A stretch of DNA of 6,558 nt from an uncultured Rhodopirellula sp. (GTDB lineage: Bacteria; Planctomycetota; Planctomycetia; Pirellulales; Pirellulaceae), in the NCBI GenBank assembly GCA_913061385.1, contig CAJXTM010000225.1, positions 1 to 6,558 on the forward strand, written 5' to 3'. The notes below the pieces were generated by a model. It saw only the letters and a program-made list of their open reading frames with translations. It was not told the origin of the DNA and ran no database searches. The translations under genes were made by a program, and so were the position numbers. Each line of letters begins with the position of its first letter. Within the stretch, counting starts at the first letter, position 1. Positions 1 through 6,511 of the stretch are shown piece by piece.

Positions 1-49
1 ACGAGATCAGCCTCGGTCTCGTGGGCTCGGAGATGTGTATAAGAGACAG
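1..49 (+). other. Synthetic Nextera i7-side sequencing adapter (not genomic)
   Basis: Bases 1-7 match the end of the Illumina P7 oligo, 8-15 (CAGCCTCG) read as an 8-base i7 index (N710 as I remember the Nextera set), and 16-49 match the complete Nextera read-2 transposase adapter. This ends in the 19-bp Tn5 mosaic end AGATGTGTATAAGAGACAG at 31-49. This is library-construction DNA joined to the insert at 49/50. It supplies a false GTG start at 35 (translated VYKRQ) for an ORF running to 238, which should not be annotated. The identification rests on an exact match to well-known adapter sequence. Confidence 0.98.
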
Positions 50-51
50 CT

Positions 52-2535
52 TACGCCTCGCTCGATGCGGACGAGCAGGAAATTGTCGACGTTACCTACA
101 ACGTCGTTGATGACAATGGAGCAGTGGTTGAACAAACTGCGAAATTTATATTCAACGGTCTCAATGATCCGCCGACGCCGGGTTCACCAATTTTCGCAAC
201 GTTCTCTCAGAACGATAGTGTGTCAAATGTCAGTCTGATCGCTGGGGCGACTGACCCTGAAGAAGATACATTGACCATTGCTGACGTTTCCTTCAATCCC
301 GTCAATCCGAGTGGATTCGAAATCGTGAACAACGATTCGGTAGAAGTGACGCCCGCCGCCTACGAATCTCTTAACGTTGGTGAGGATGTAGAAATACAAA
401 TCAACTATGTCATCGATGATGGGGCTGGAAATCAGACTTCGCAGCAGACGGCGACCATCACAATCACTGGTGCGAATGACACTGCTACGATCGAAGGAGA
501 TGCGACCGGCAATGTGGTCGAAGATACCGCAGTGACAGATGGTCAATTGACGGCAAATGGAACATTGTCGGTGAGCGACGTGGATACAGGTCAGGCTCTT
601 TTCTCCACTTTGGTGACGGACCAAGTTGGCAATCTCGGATCCTTGGTCATCACCGAAGTTGGTGTTTGGTCCTATGTCTTGGATAACAGTCTGCCGGCTG
701 TCCAACAGTTGGGTGCAGGATCTACGCTAACAGACACATTCACCGTCGAATCATTCGATGGTACCGCGACTAAAAACATTGCGATTACGATTACTGGCGT
801 GAACGACGTCGCTGTAATCAGCGGGGATAACGAGGGTGGTGTAACCGAGGATGACTCGAACACTCTGACCACTTCCGGAATCCTCAGCGTCACTGATGTC
901 GATGCTGGCGAGTCTGCTTTTGCCAACACGGTGCTCGGGGTTGACTCACCTTTGGGGACATTAGTCATCAGCCCAGCAGGAGAGTGGGATTACACGCTCG
1001 ACAACGCTCTATCAGCTGTTCAAGCGTTGCCCGATGGTGCAACGATAGTGGATAAATTCGAAGTCAAATCATTCGACCAGAGTGCATCAGAGATCGTCAC
1101 GGTGACCATTACTGGAATCAATGATGTTCCAGTGTTTAGTGGTGATATCGCTGGTTCGGTTATCGAAGATGCCGGCTCGACGCTGACGACCACAGGTGCT
1201 TTGACAATTGTTGATGTGGATACTGGTGAGTCATCGGCAGATGGCAGAGTGGTGCCCACAGGTGAGACTCTTGGAACGTTGGTGGTTTTACCCGGCGGTA
1301 CTTGGACCTATGAGGCAGTTAACTCTCAGGATGACATCCAGGCTCTTGTAGACAATCAGTCCATTGTGGAAACTTTTACGATTACTTCCTTTGATGGAAG
1401 TAAAACCCAAGTCGTCACCATTACGATCAACGGGACAAACGACGTTCCAGAGGCTGTTGACGAGGAACGCCTTGCGTTGAAGGACGGAGACGGGATCTTG
1501 GTTGATGTGCTAGCCAATGACAATGCAGGAGCTGGCGGTCTGGAAGACCTGAACCAATCAATCTCGATTGTGATTGATTCACTCGAATTAAGTGAGAGTG
1601 CTACCGCTGGCAGTCCGAATGGAACGGTTGAAATCGAAGATGGAAAGATCCGTTATGTGCCTGGTGCGGGTTTTGAAGGCACCGCGACGATCGATTACGA
1701 AGTCTCTGATGGCGAGTTGTCCGCCGCCGGGACCTTAACTGTTGTAGTCGTTGATTTCGTGCCATCCATGCTTAGTGGTGGTGTGTTCATTGATCACGTT
1801 GAGAACTTCCGTGATGTACGCGATAACGGCGCTGATCCGATTCGGAATGGCGTTAAGGATGATGATGAGAATGGTTTCGCGAGTGTTCGGATCAAGTTGG
1901 TTTCAAGTGATAACTACACCAACAGCTCGATTGAACGCGAGGTTCTGACGGATGCAGATGGAAACTTTGAATTCACGGATGTAGTGCCCGGGGAGTACAA
2001 GGTCATTTACGAATACCCAGAGCAGGTCAGGTACGAAGGTTCGGGTGAATATGATGTGTCGATTCCCGCTTTGGGAGATGTTCAGCGTAATGATTTCAAC
2101 TTTGGATTGACTGGGACTCAGGGAGCAGCGATGACCAGCGTGGGGTTGCTTGCATCAAGCTACCTCCGCACGGATGCCACTATCTCTCAGATCTCAGACG
2201 GGGGACGTGAGGGTGGTTTGGTTTGCTTGGATTCAAGTGGACAGCAGAGTTTCCTTGTGCTGGGTTCTGGATTTGAAGGTGTTCAATTCGCCGAGCTTGA
2301 ACTCAACGCAACACAAGATGCCGCGTTGTTGACACTCCTGACCCAAGAGGGTGACTTGCTTTCAACAATCCTCACTGAGGAGTTTTTCGTGGTCAGTAAT
2401 GATCAATGCGGAATACAGTTCTTCGGCAGTTTGAATGACCACTTCTTCACAGAAGCCGGTTCAACCAATGGGACGACCTTCGATAACACCCGCACTGCCG
2501 TTGAAGATTACCAGGATAATAATAGTCCGGAATAG
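52..2535 (+). CDS. VCBS/cadherin-like repeat surface protein, C-terminal part (5' end missing)
   Basis: The frame is open from the adapter junction, and 827 residues are visible before TAG at 2533. The GTG at 124 lies inside a repeat and is not a real start. Domain order by nucleotide: 52-165, tail of a cadherin-like repeat; 166-480, a full repeat with a 'YVIDDGAGN' core; 481-807, 808-1125 and 1126-1443, three VCBS repeats of 109, 106 and 106 residues, each closing on an I(T/N)GxND motif (Asn codons at 475, 802, 1120, 1438); 1447-1761, a further cadherin/Ig-like domain with 'DVLANDN'; about 1771-2025, an SdrD-B-like domain with 'DADGNFEF' and 'PGEYKV'; about 2030-2484, a distinct C-terminal module with 'GFEGVQFAELELN' and 'GIQFFG'; then a short acidic tail. 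The DVD(T/A)G motifs suggest calcium binding. Known proteins of this build are long, exported adhesins. No dockerin, LPXTG or transmembrane anchor is visible. Surface role and adhesion are inferred; signal peptide and full length lie outside the window. Confidence 0.9.
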   Translation, partial: YASLDADEQEIVDVTYNVVDDNGAVVEQTAKFIFNGLNDPPTPGSPIFATFSQNDSVSNVSLIAGATDPEEDTLTIADVSFNPVNPSGFEIVNNDSVEVTPAAYESLNVGEDVEIQINYVIDDGAGNQTSQQTATITITGANDTATIEGDATGNVVEDTAVTDGQLTANGTLSVSDVDTGQALFSTLVTDQVGNLGSLVITEVGVWSYVLDNSLPAVQQLGAGSTLTDTFTVESFDGTATKNIAITITGVNDVAVISGDNEGGVTEDDSNTLTTSGILSVTDVDAGESAFANTVLGVDSPLGTLVISPAGEWDYTLDNALSAVQALPDGATIVDKFEVKSFDQSASEIVTVTITGINDVPVFSGDIAGSVIEDAGSTLTTTGALTIVDVDTGESSADGRVVPTGETLGTLVVLPGGTWTYEAVNSQDDIQALVDNQSIVETFTITSFDGSKTQVVTITINGTNDVPEAVDEERLALKDGDGILVDVLANDNAGAGGLEDLNQSISIVIDSLELSESATAGSPNGTVEIEDGKIRYVPGAGFEGTATIDYEVSDGELSAAGTLTVVVVDFVPSMLSGGVFIDHVENFRDVRDNGADPIRNGVKDDDENGFASVRIKLVSSDNYTNSSIEREVLTDADGNFEFTDVVPGEYKVIYEYPEQVRYEGSGEYDVSIPALGDVQRNDFNFGLTGTQGAAMTSVGLLASSYLRTDATISQISDGGREGGLVCLDSSGQQSFLVLGSGFEGVQFAELELNATQDAALLTLLTQEGDLLSTILTEEFFVVSNDQCGIQFFGSLNDHFFTEAGSTNGTTFDNTRTAVEDYQDNNSPE
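481..1443 (+). repeat. Three tandem VCBS protein repeats within the adhesin gene
   Basis: Three consecutive coding units of 327, 318 and 318 bp share one pattern: a start xxGD(x)2-3GxVxED, then 'LT(A/T)xG(T/I/A)L(S/T)(V/I)xDVD(T/A)G', a central 'LGxLV(I/V)xxxGxWxY', then 'VQxL', a 'SFD' motif and a closing I(T/N)GxND. This matches the VCBS repeat family described for Vibrio, Colwellia, Bradyrhizobium and Shewanella surface proteins. The units are clearly homologous as protein but have diverged as DNA, so they are old duplications and not a recent expansion or an assembly collapse. Confidence 0.88.
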
Positions 2536-2554
2536 ATGTTCGGCATTGTCCGGA

Positions 2555-2570
2555 GCAAACTTGGGTTTGC
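2555..2570 (+). other. Short perfect hairpin downstream of the adhesin stop
   Basis: GCAAAC and GTTTGC pair perfectly (6 bp) around a TTGG tetraloop, 19 nt after the adhesin stop codon. It is followed by CATCATGACG and not by a T-run, so it is not a good intrinsic terminator by itself. Its inner 12 bases differ by one loop base from the inner 12 bases of the stronger hairpin at 2606-2631. It may protect the 3' end of the mRNA or be a degenerate copy of the terminator. Confidence 0.5.
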
Positions 2571-2605
2571 CATCATGACGGACCCCTGACCCATTGGATC
2601 TCTCC

Positions 2606-2636
2606 GAGCCCGAAACTTAGGTTTCGGGCTCTTCTT
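2606..2636 (+). terminator. Probable rho-independent terminator of the adhesin gene
   Basis: GAGCCCGAAAC (2606-2616) and GTTTCGGGCTC (2621-2631) form a perfect 11-bp, GC-rich stem with a TTAG loop, beginning 70 nt after the adhesin stop codon. The following bases, TTCTT, form a short and weak T-rich tail. Position, stem strength and orientation suit transcription ending before the next gene at 2670. The short T tail leaves some doubt about efficiency. Confidence 0.75.
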
Positions 2637-2669
2637 GCGGCCGAATTACATTCGGCTGGGATTCTTCGC

Positions 2670-3059
2670 ATGCATGAAATTCAACTCAGGCGACCTTGGA
2701 ATCGGTTTTCCGGTCGGGATTGGCAGCCAGTGGTGGTTGATGTGCCGGATGTGAGTCCTCGAACTGATTCGTCGATCGGTGCAGGTGATCGGGTGAGTTA
2801 TCAACGTGGTTTCAATACACCCACCGGTTTGAGTGGGACTGAGACGATTTGTTTGTGCATTTCTGAATGGCAGGGGAAGCTGGAGTCCGTGCGAGTCAAT
2901 GAAACCCTGTTTTCTCCTGAAAGCCCGCCCTTGGTAGTCAATCTTGCAAAGATTCTCCTGGGATTCAATCAGATCGAGATAATCCTCAATTCCGAGTCCG
3001 CATTGGAACCTCGTCTTACGGGCAATGTTGTGTTGAGGATACAGGAAGCTTCGAGGTGA
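2670..3059 (+). CDS. Uncharacterised 129-residue protein, probable beta-sandwich fold
   Basis: ATG at 2670 to TGA at 3057 gives a complete small protein without signal peptide or membrane segment. I do not recognise a named family. Alternating hydrophobic stretches ('VVVDVPDV', 'TICLCISEW', 'LESVRVNETL', 'QIEIILN', 'NVVLRIQE') suggest successive beta strands. The series 'YQRGFNTPTGL', then 'W.G.LESVRVN', then 'GFNQIEIIL' resembles the jelly-roll sandwich domains of beta-galactosidase-type glycoside hydrolases, here standing alone. That is an inference from pattern. The gene starts 38 nt after the terminator stem of the adhesin gene, so it probably has its own promoter, which I cannot identify. 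A 6-bp hairpin (GCCGAA/TTCGGC, 2640-2656) lies just before the start and no clear Shine-Dalgarno is seen. The opposite strand (2646-3080) is also open, but its His/Asn/Ser/Thr-rich translation looks like a shadow. It converges on the pyruvate kinase gene with a 40-bp gap. Confidence 0.7.
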   Translation: MHEIQLRRPWNRFSGRDWQPVVVDVPDVSPRTDSSIGAGDRVSYQRGFNTPTGLSGTETICLCISEWQGKLESVRVNETLFSPESPPLVVNLAKILLGFNQIEIILNSESALEPRLTGNVVLRIQEASR

Positions 3060-3099
3060 AGTGCTTAGCAGGGAGTTCACTCAACTTCAGGTCTGGTCA

Positions 3100-4530
3100 T
3101 CACTCGACGGTGTGAACCACCATCAGGTTGTGTGCTTTATCAACTACTCCTGTACCAGTAACAAAAACGATGTGGTCGTTTTGTCGAAGGTCTGTGTGTT
3201 CATGTCCCCAGCGGCACATTTGATCGATGAAACGTGAGGTGTCTTCAAGGTGTTCTGATGCAAGCGGTTTGATGCCCCAAAGCAAATTCATGCGACGTAA
3301 AGTCGCTTGGGATTCACTTGCGCCAACTGTGGGAATGAGGCTGCGGCTTTGGCTGTTGACCCATGCCGTGTTGCCGCTGCGGGTTGCAATGACAATCAGC
3401 TTGGCTTCGATGGTTTCAGCAACATGGGTTGCCGCCTGAGTGACGGCACTGGTGATGGGGTGAACCCGGTAGCTTATTTGGTGATTCCTATTGGGACCAC
3501 GCATCATTTCCTGTTCAGTGCATTTCATGATACGGCTCATCATGGTCACTGCGAGGGCGGGATGATCGCCAATCGCAGTTTCTCCGCTTAGCATGCAGGC
3601 ATCTGCTCCATCCAGAATGGCATTGGCAACGTCGCTTGCCTCAGCACGGGTCGGTCTCGTGCTGGTATGCATGGATTCAAGCATCTGCGTCGCAACAATC
3701 ACGGGTTTCATCTTTTCACGGCAAACCCGAATGATACGCTTTTGGGCGACGGGAGTTTTAGCCACGTCGATCTCGACACCCAAATCACCTCTGGCCACCA
3801 TGATGCCATCAGCATTTTCGACGATGTCTTCTAGGTGCTCGAGTGCTTCGGGCTTTTCGATTTTTGCGATCACCAATGCATTTGAACCATGCGAGTGAAG
3901 CAACCCTTTGAGTTGTCGCACATCATCCGGGGACCTGACAAATGACAGACTGATAAAATCGATTTCATTTCGAGCCGCCCAAATGGCATTATCTACGTCA
4001 CGTTCCAGCAATGCCGGAACGGACAACTGGACACCCGGCAGATTGATGCCCTGTCTGCTACGCACACTTCCCCCGACGGTGACAACACATTCCGCTCGGT
4101 CAGCTTGCACCTGCTCGACTCTCAATGAGACGGTGCCATCAGCGAGCATCACGCGATCGCCCGGTTGCAGTTCGCCAATCAAGCGTTCATACGTACTTGT
4201 CACCTCTCGTGGCTGATCGGTTGTTTCAGTCACGAAGGTGAGCTTCATACCCTCTTCGCAGATGAGAGGATCATGGTGTAGTTGCCCAAGTCTGATTTTA
4301 GGGCCAGCGAGGTCCAGTAGAATTCCGACTGGAAATCCGGCTATTGTCGCCGCTTCCCGGATACGTCTCACGATGATTTCGTGTTGTTCGCGGTTGCCGT
4401 GGGCGGTGTTGATGCGGAACACGTCAACTCCTGCTTCGATTAATTCTTCGAGCTGATGGACGCTTTCACAAGCTGGTCCCACTGTGGCAACAATTTTTGT
4501 ACGTGCATCATCAAGAGAGGGCCGGGGCAT
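3100..4530 (-). CDS. pyk: Pyruvate kinase
   Basis: This is a complete 476-residue enzyme, the usual bacterial length. It transfers phosphate from phosphoenolpyruvate to ADP, the last step of glycolysis, in the cytoplasm. Visible landmarks: 'TKIVATVGPA' (11-20); R39 and N41 in 'FRINTAHG'; D73 and R80 in 'LDLAGPKIR'; a B domain at about 82-178; the signature 'IAKIEK' with catalytic K223 and metal ligand E225; 'ARGDLGVE' with metal ligand D249; 'ATQMLESM' with T281; and a C-terminal domain at about 355-476 with 'TRSGNTA'. There is no extra PEP-utiliser domain. K78 replaces the glutamate of potassium-dependent enzymes (Glu117 in rabbit muscle) and is accompanied by L74 and L81, the pattern of potassium-independent pyruvate kinases. 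A43 replaces the usual serine of the potassium site. The start is fixed: an in-frame TAA lies two codons upstream (complement of 4534-4536). No clear Shine-Dalgarno is visible. It is divergent from the reductase gene and probably monocistronic. Confidence 0.97.
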   Translation of the reverse strand: MPRPSLDDARTKIVATVGPACESVHQLEELIEAGVDVFRINTAHGNREQHEIIVRRIREAATIAGFPVGILLDLAGPKIRLGQLHHDPLICEEGMKLTFVTETTDQPREVTSTYERLIGELQPGDRVMLADGTVSLRVEQVQADRAECVVTVGGSVRSRQGINLPGVQLSVPALLERDVDNAIWAARNEIDFISLSFVRSPDDVRQLKGLLHSHGSNALVIAKIEKPEALEHLEDIVENADGIMVARGDLGVEIDVAKTPVAQKRIIRVCREKMKPVIVATQMLESMHTSTRPTRAEASDVANAILDGADACMLSGETAIGDHPALAVTMMSRIMKCTEQEMMRGPNRNHQISYRVHPITSAVTQAATHVAETIEAKLIVIATRSGNTAWVNSQSRSLIPTVGASESQATLRRMNLLWGIKPLASEHLEDTSRFIDQMCRWGHEHTDLRQNDHIVFVTGTGVVDKAHNLMVVHTVE

Positions 4531-4711
4531 CAGTTAACTCGACAGTTGATGGTCAGGAACGATAATTCGTGGTTGTGCCGATGAATGAGGTTTCACGCTG
4601 GATTCCGGGAAGAAACATAGAGCAGTGATACCGGACGGCGTCTGATCGTACTAAAATTTGGCCCTCAGGCATTACTCATTCATCTCTTCGGCCCTCTTTT
4701 ACTGTGGATTC
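4531..4711. promoter_or_regulatory. Divergent intergenic region between pyk and the reductase gene
   Basis: These 181 bp must hold the promoters for two divergent genes. I see only weak candidates. On the plus strand, TAAAAT at 4652-4657 matches five of six bases of a sigma-70 -10 box and would give a leader of about 50 nt before ATG 4712, but no good -35 lies at the right distance. No convincing pair is seen on the minus strand. A small imperfect dyad, TTCCGGGAA, sits at 4603-4611. No riboswitch or RNA gene is recognisable. Confidence 0.3.
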
Positions 4712-5566
4712 ATGGTTTCTGATCGATCTCCGGTCGCACTCGTCACTGGCGGTTCAGCCGGTTTGGGATTCGTGATTGCACGAAAACTCTTGGACGCGGG
4801 CTATAGCGTTGTGATCGTAGGACGAGATTCTGGCCGACTAAATGATGCGATGGGCCGCTTGGATCCAGAGGGGGTGCTGGGGCGGTCAGGCAATGCAGAA
4901 CAAAGCTTGGCTTGCTTTTCCTGTGATCTCACCGATGCGACCGCTGTCGAGCAGCTTATCGCTGATACGTTGAACGCATTGGAAAGGTTAGATGTTTTAG
5001 TCAACTGTGTTGGGGCAAGCGATCGAGGCTTAATCGAAACGTTGGAAGCCGAGCGGGCCGAGTTTCTCTTTCAGCAAAATGTGATCACTGCCCTGCTCTG
5101 CTCACAGAAATCTCTTAACGCTTTAGAAGCAACCCAGGGGGTGATTGTGAATATAGGATCGCTCGCCTCCAAGGTGGGGGCAAGGTATATCGGAGCCTAT
5201 GCAATGGCCAAGCATGCATTGGCTGGTATGACGCAGCAACTGAGATTGGAATTGAAATCGCGAGGAATTCAGGTTTGCTTGGTCAGTCCCGGACCGATTC
5301 GTAGAGAAGATGCAGGGCAACGATATCAAAAATCAATCGATGGCCTGCCAGCACAGGCAGCTCGACCCGGTGGAGGAACGAGGGTCAAAGGCTTGCAACC
5401 CGAACGGGTTGCTGACGCAGTCCTGTCTGCTATTCAGCACCGCAAGCCAGACGTGGTGCTACCTCGATATCTTCGCTTGCTGATTATGCTCGGTCACGCA
5501 TCACCACGTTTGGGTGACTGGTTACTCTTGAAATTCACTTCGCCCAAAGAAGAGTCAGCTGCCTGA
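4712..5566 (+). CDS. Short-chain dehydrogenase/reductase (classical SDR)
   Basis: With ATG at 4712 the protein has 284 residues and is a single Rossmann-fold NAD(P)-dependent oxidoreductase. Visible are the cofactor loop 'TGGSAGLG' (12-19), 'VGRD' after the second strand with R38 (suggesting NADPH preference), D72 in 'CDLTD', 'NCVG' (98-101) in place of the usual NNAG, and the full catalytic tetrad N123, S150, Y163 and K167 ('YAMAK'). 'SPGPI' (192-196) follows. The C-terminal 35 residues are rich in hydrophobic and basic residues ('RYLRLLIMLGH') and may sit on a membrane surface or form the substrate lid. The substrate cannot be named. The family includes 3-ketoacyl reductases and DHRS7-like enzymes. 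A TTG at 4658 would add 18 residues ahead of the Rossmann strand. I rejected it because the ATG starts at the usual distance from the glycine motif. It is not in an operon with either neighbour. A 6-bp hairpin (TCAGCT/AGCTGA, 5555-5572) wraps the stop codon. Confidence 0.92.
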   Translation: MVSDRSPVALVTGGSAGLGFVIARKLLDAGYSVVIVGRDSGRLNDAMGRLDPEGVLGRSGNAEQSLACFSCDLTDATAVEQLIADTLNALERLDVLVNCVGASDRGLIETLEAERAEFLFQQNVITALLCSQKSLNALEATQGVIVNIGSLASKVGARYIGAYAMAKHALAGMTQQLRLELKSRGIQVCLVSPGPIRREDAGQRYQKSIDGLPAQAARPGGGTRVKGLQPERVADAVLSAIQHRKPDVVLPRYLRLLIMLGHASPRLGDWLLLKFTSPKEESAA

Positions 5567-5677
5567 AGCTGATTGTTGCTAGCAGACGCTGCATCAGGGC
5601 AGCCTTGGTTGTTTGTTCGTTTACTGAATTTTGGATGCCGGTTGGCAACCTGTATGATTCGCGCGTGTGCTGACCAT
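5567..5677. other. Convergent intergenic spacer
   Basis: These 111 bp separate the 3' ends of the reductase gene and the toroid-protein gene. The only structures seen are the short stem overlapping the reductase stop (5555-5572, followed by TTGTTGCT) and a dyad GGTTGGCAACC at 5640-5650. Neither makes a convincing intrinsic terminator. A plus-strand ORF that begins here at 5573 and runs over the next gene is a shadow. Confidence 0.5.
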
Positions 5678-6511
5678 TCAGTCGGCAGTTTCTTCATAAA
5701 TCGGCAAGTGCCGATAGTAAACTTCCAAGTTCAGCAGATTCATGGTTGTGATGTAGAGACGCCCTGCGTGGGCAGACCAGCGATCCGGGATGGCCCCAGC
5801 GGGATCCCAGCTACCAGCATTCGATCCTTCTTTGATCTGGCTTCGTATCAGTATGGGGTTCAGGGCCTGGTTCCAGCGTTCCCAGTAATCGCCGCCCATA
5901 TGAAACATGACCTGAGTGGCATAATACCAGTAGTAAGTATCTTTTTGGGGTGATTGGACGGTGCCTATCTGGGGTGGGTATTGCAGCAGGTATTCAGCAG
6001 CCGATTTCATTGATTCGTTGTCACGGCGCCAGCCGGAGTACATCCGCATTAGCATACCTACGGAGGTCATTGTTGGCGTAGCCATGCGACCATGTCGCTG
6101 TGTTGGGGTGTCTGGTGCGAACGGATTGTATCGGTAGCGGTCAGGTTGTTGCGGTACCTGTGACAAACCCAGCCAGCGTTGAATACCTTGATAGGTTTTT
6201 TCGGGCACGTCTAAGCCTGATAGTTGACCACTCTTCAATGCCATCATCATCCAACCAGTAACACTGGTGTCTGAACTGACTTGTGCTGTGTAACGCCATC
6301 CTCCGCGTTCGTCATGCTGCGTGCCGACTATGTAGTTAAGGCAACGTTGCGCTGGCTCTTTCAGTTCGGGATCTTGTGTCATGCCATAGGCTTCACACAT
6401 TGCCAGTGCGGCTATTCCGTGACTGTAAAAGGCAACATTTCGGTTGCTGATTGCATCTTCTGGAACATATAAATCACCATTGGGTTGTTGACGATTCATT
6501 AGATACTCGAT
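5678..6511 (-). CDS. Prenyltransferase/squalene-cyclase-fold protein, C-terminal part (5' end missing)
   Basis: The last 277 residues are visible, open to the adapter junction at 6511/6512. The true start lies outside, and the GTG inside the adapter at 6526 is false. The sequence shows successive helix pairs of an alpha/alpha toroid: 'HGIAALAMCEAYG' (31-43), 'GGWRYT' (70-75), 'DTSVTGWMMMALKSG' (81-95), 'TSVGMLMRMYSGW' (149-161), 'YYWYYATQVMFHMGG' (193-207), 'GSWDP' (233-237) and 'GRLYITTMNLLNLEVYYRHLPIY' split across 250-272. These motifs are close to what I know from a widespread planctomycete family annotated as squalene-cyclase or prenyltransferase-like. The class II cyclase DxDD acid motif is absent from the visible part, so hopanoid or sterol cyclisation cannot be assumed. 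The function is unknown and may be structural or binding. The gene is convergent with the reductase gene. Confidence 0.85.
   Translation of the reverse strand: MEYLMNRQQPNGDLYVPEDAISNRNVAFYSHGIAALAMCEAYGMTQDPELKEPAQRCLNYIVGTQHDERGGWRYTAQVSSDTSVTGWMMMALKSGQLSGLDVPEKTYQGIQRWLGLSQVPQQPDRYRYNPFAPDTPTQRHGRMATPTMTSVGMLMRMYSGWRRDNESMKSAAEYLLQYPPQIGTVQSPQKDTYYWYYATQVMFHMGGDYWERWNQALNPILIRSQIKEGSNAGSWDPAGAIPDRWSAHAGRLYITTMNLLNLEVYYRHLPIYEETAD

Noticed and set aside
124..126. GTG as the start of the adhesin gene
   Set aside because: The frame is open back to the junction at 50, and residues before 124 continue a cadherin-like repeat, so this codon is an internal valine.
35..238. 67-residue plus-strand ORF starting VYKRQ
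   Set aside because: It starts inside the synthetic adapter and overlaps the real repeat-protein frame; it is an artefact.
481..1443. CRISPR-like or DNA-level tandem repeat
   Set aside because: The units are similar only as protein, about 318 bp long and coding throughout; no short identical repeats with spacers exist.
2646..3080. 144-residue minus-strand ORF opposite the small protein gene
   Set aside because: Its translation is irregular and rich in His, Asn, Ser, Thr and Arg, while the plus-strand product has ordered beta-strand patterns. I judge it a shadow, without a homology search.
3074..3086. Possible terminator for pyk between 3060 and 3099
   Set aside because: Only 4-bp stems (AGTT/AACT) are found, with no T-run on the minus strand.
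4658..4711. N-terminal extension of the reductase from TTG 4658
   Set aside because: ATG 4712 puts the glycine motif at residue 12, normal for classical SDRs. The extension would overlap the likely promoter area.
5573..5953. 126-residue plus-strand ORF overlapping the toroid gene
   Set aside because: It lies antisense to recognisable family motifs such as 'YYWYYATQVM' and shows no domain of its own.
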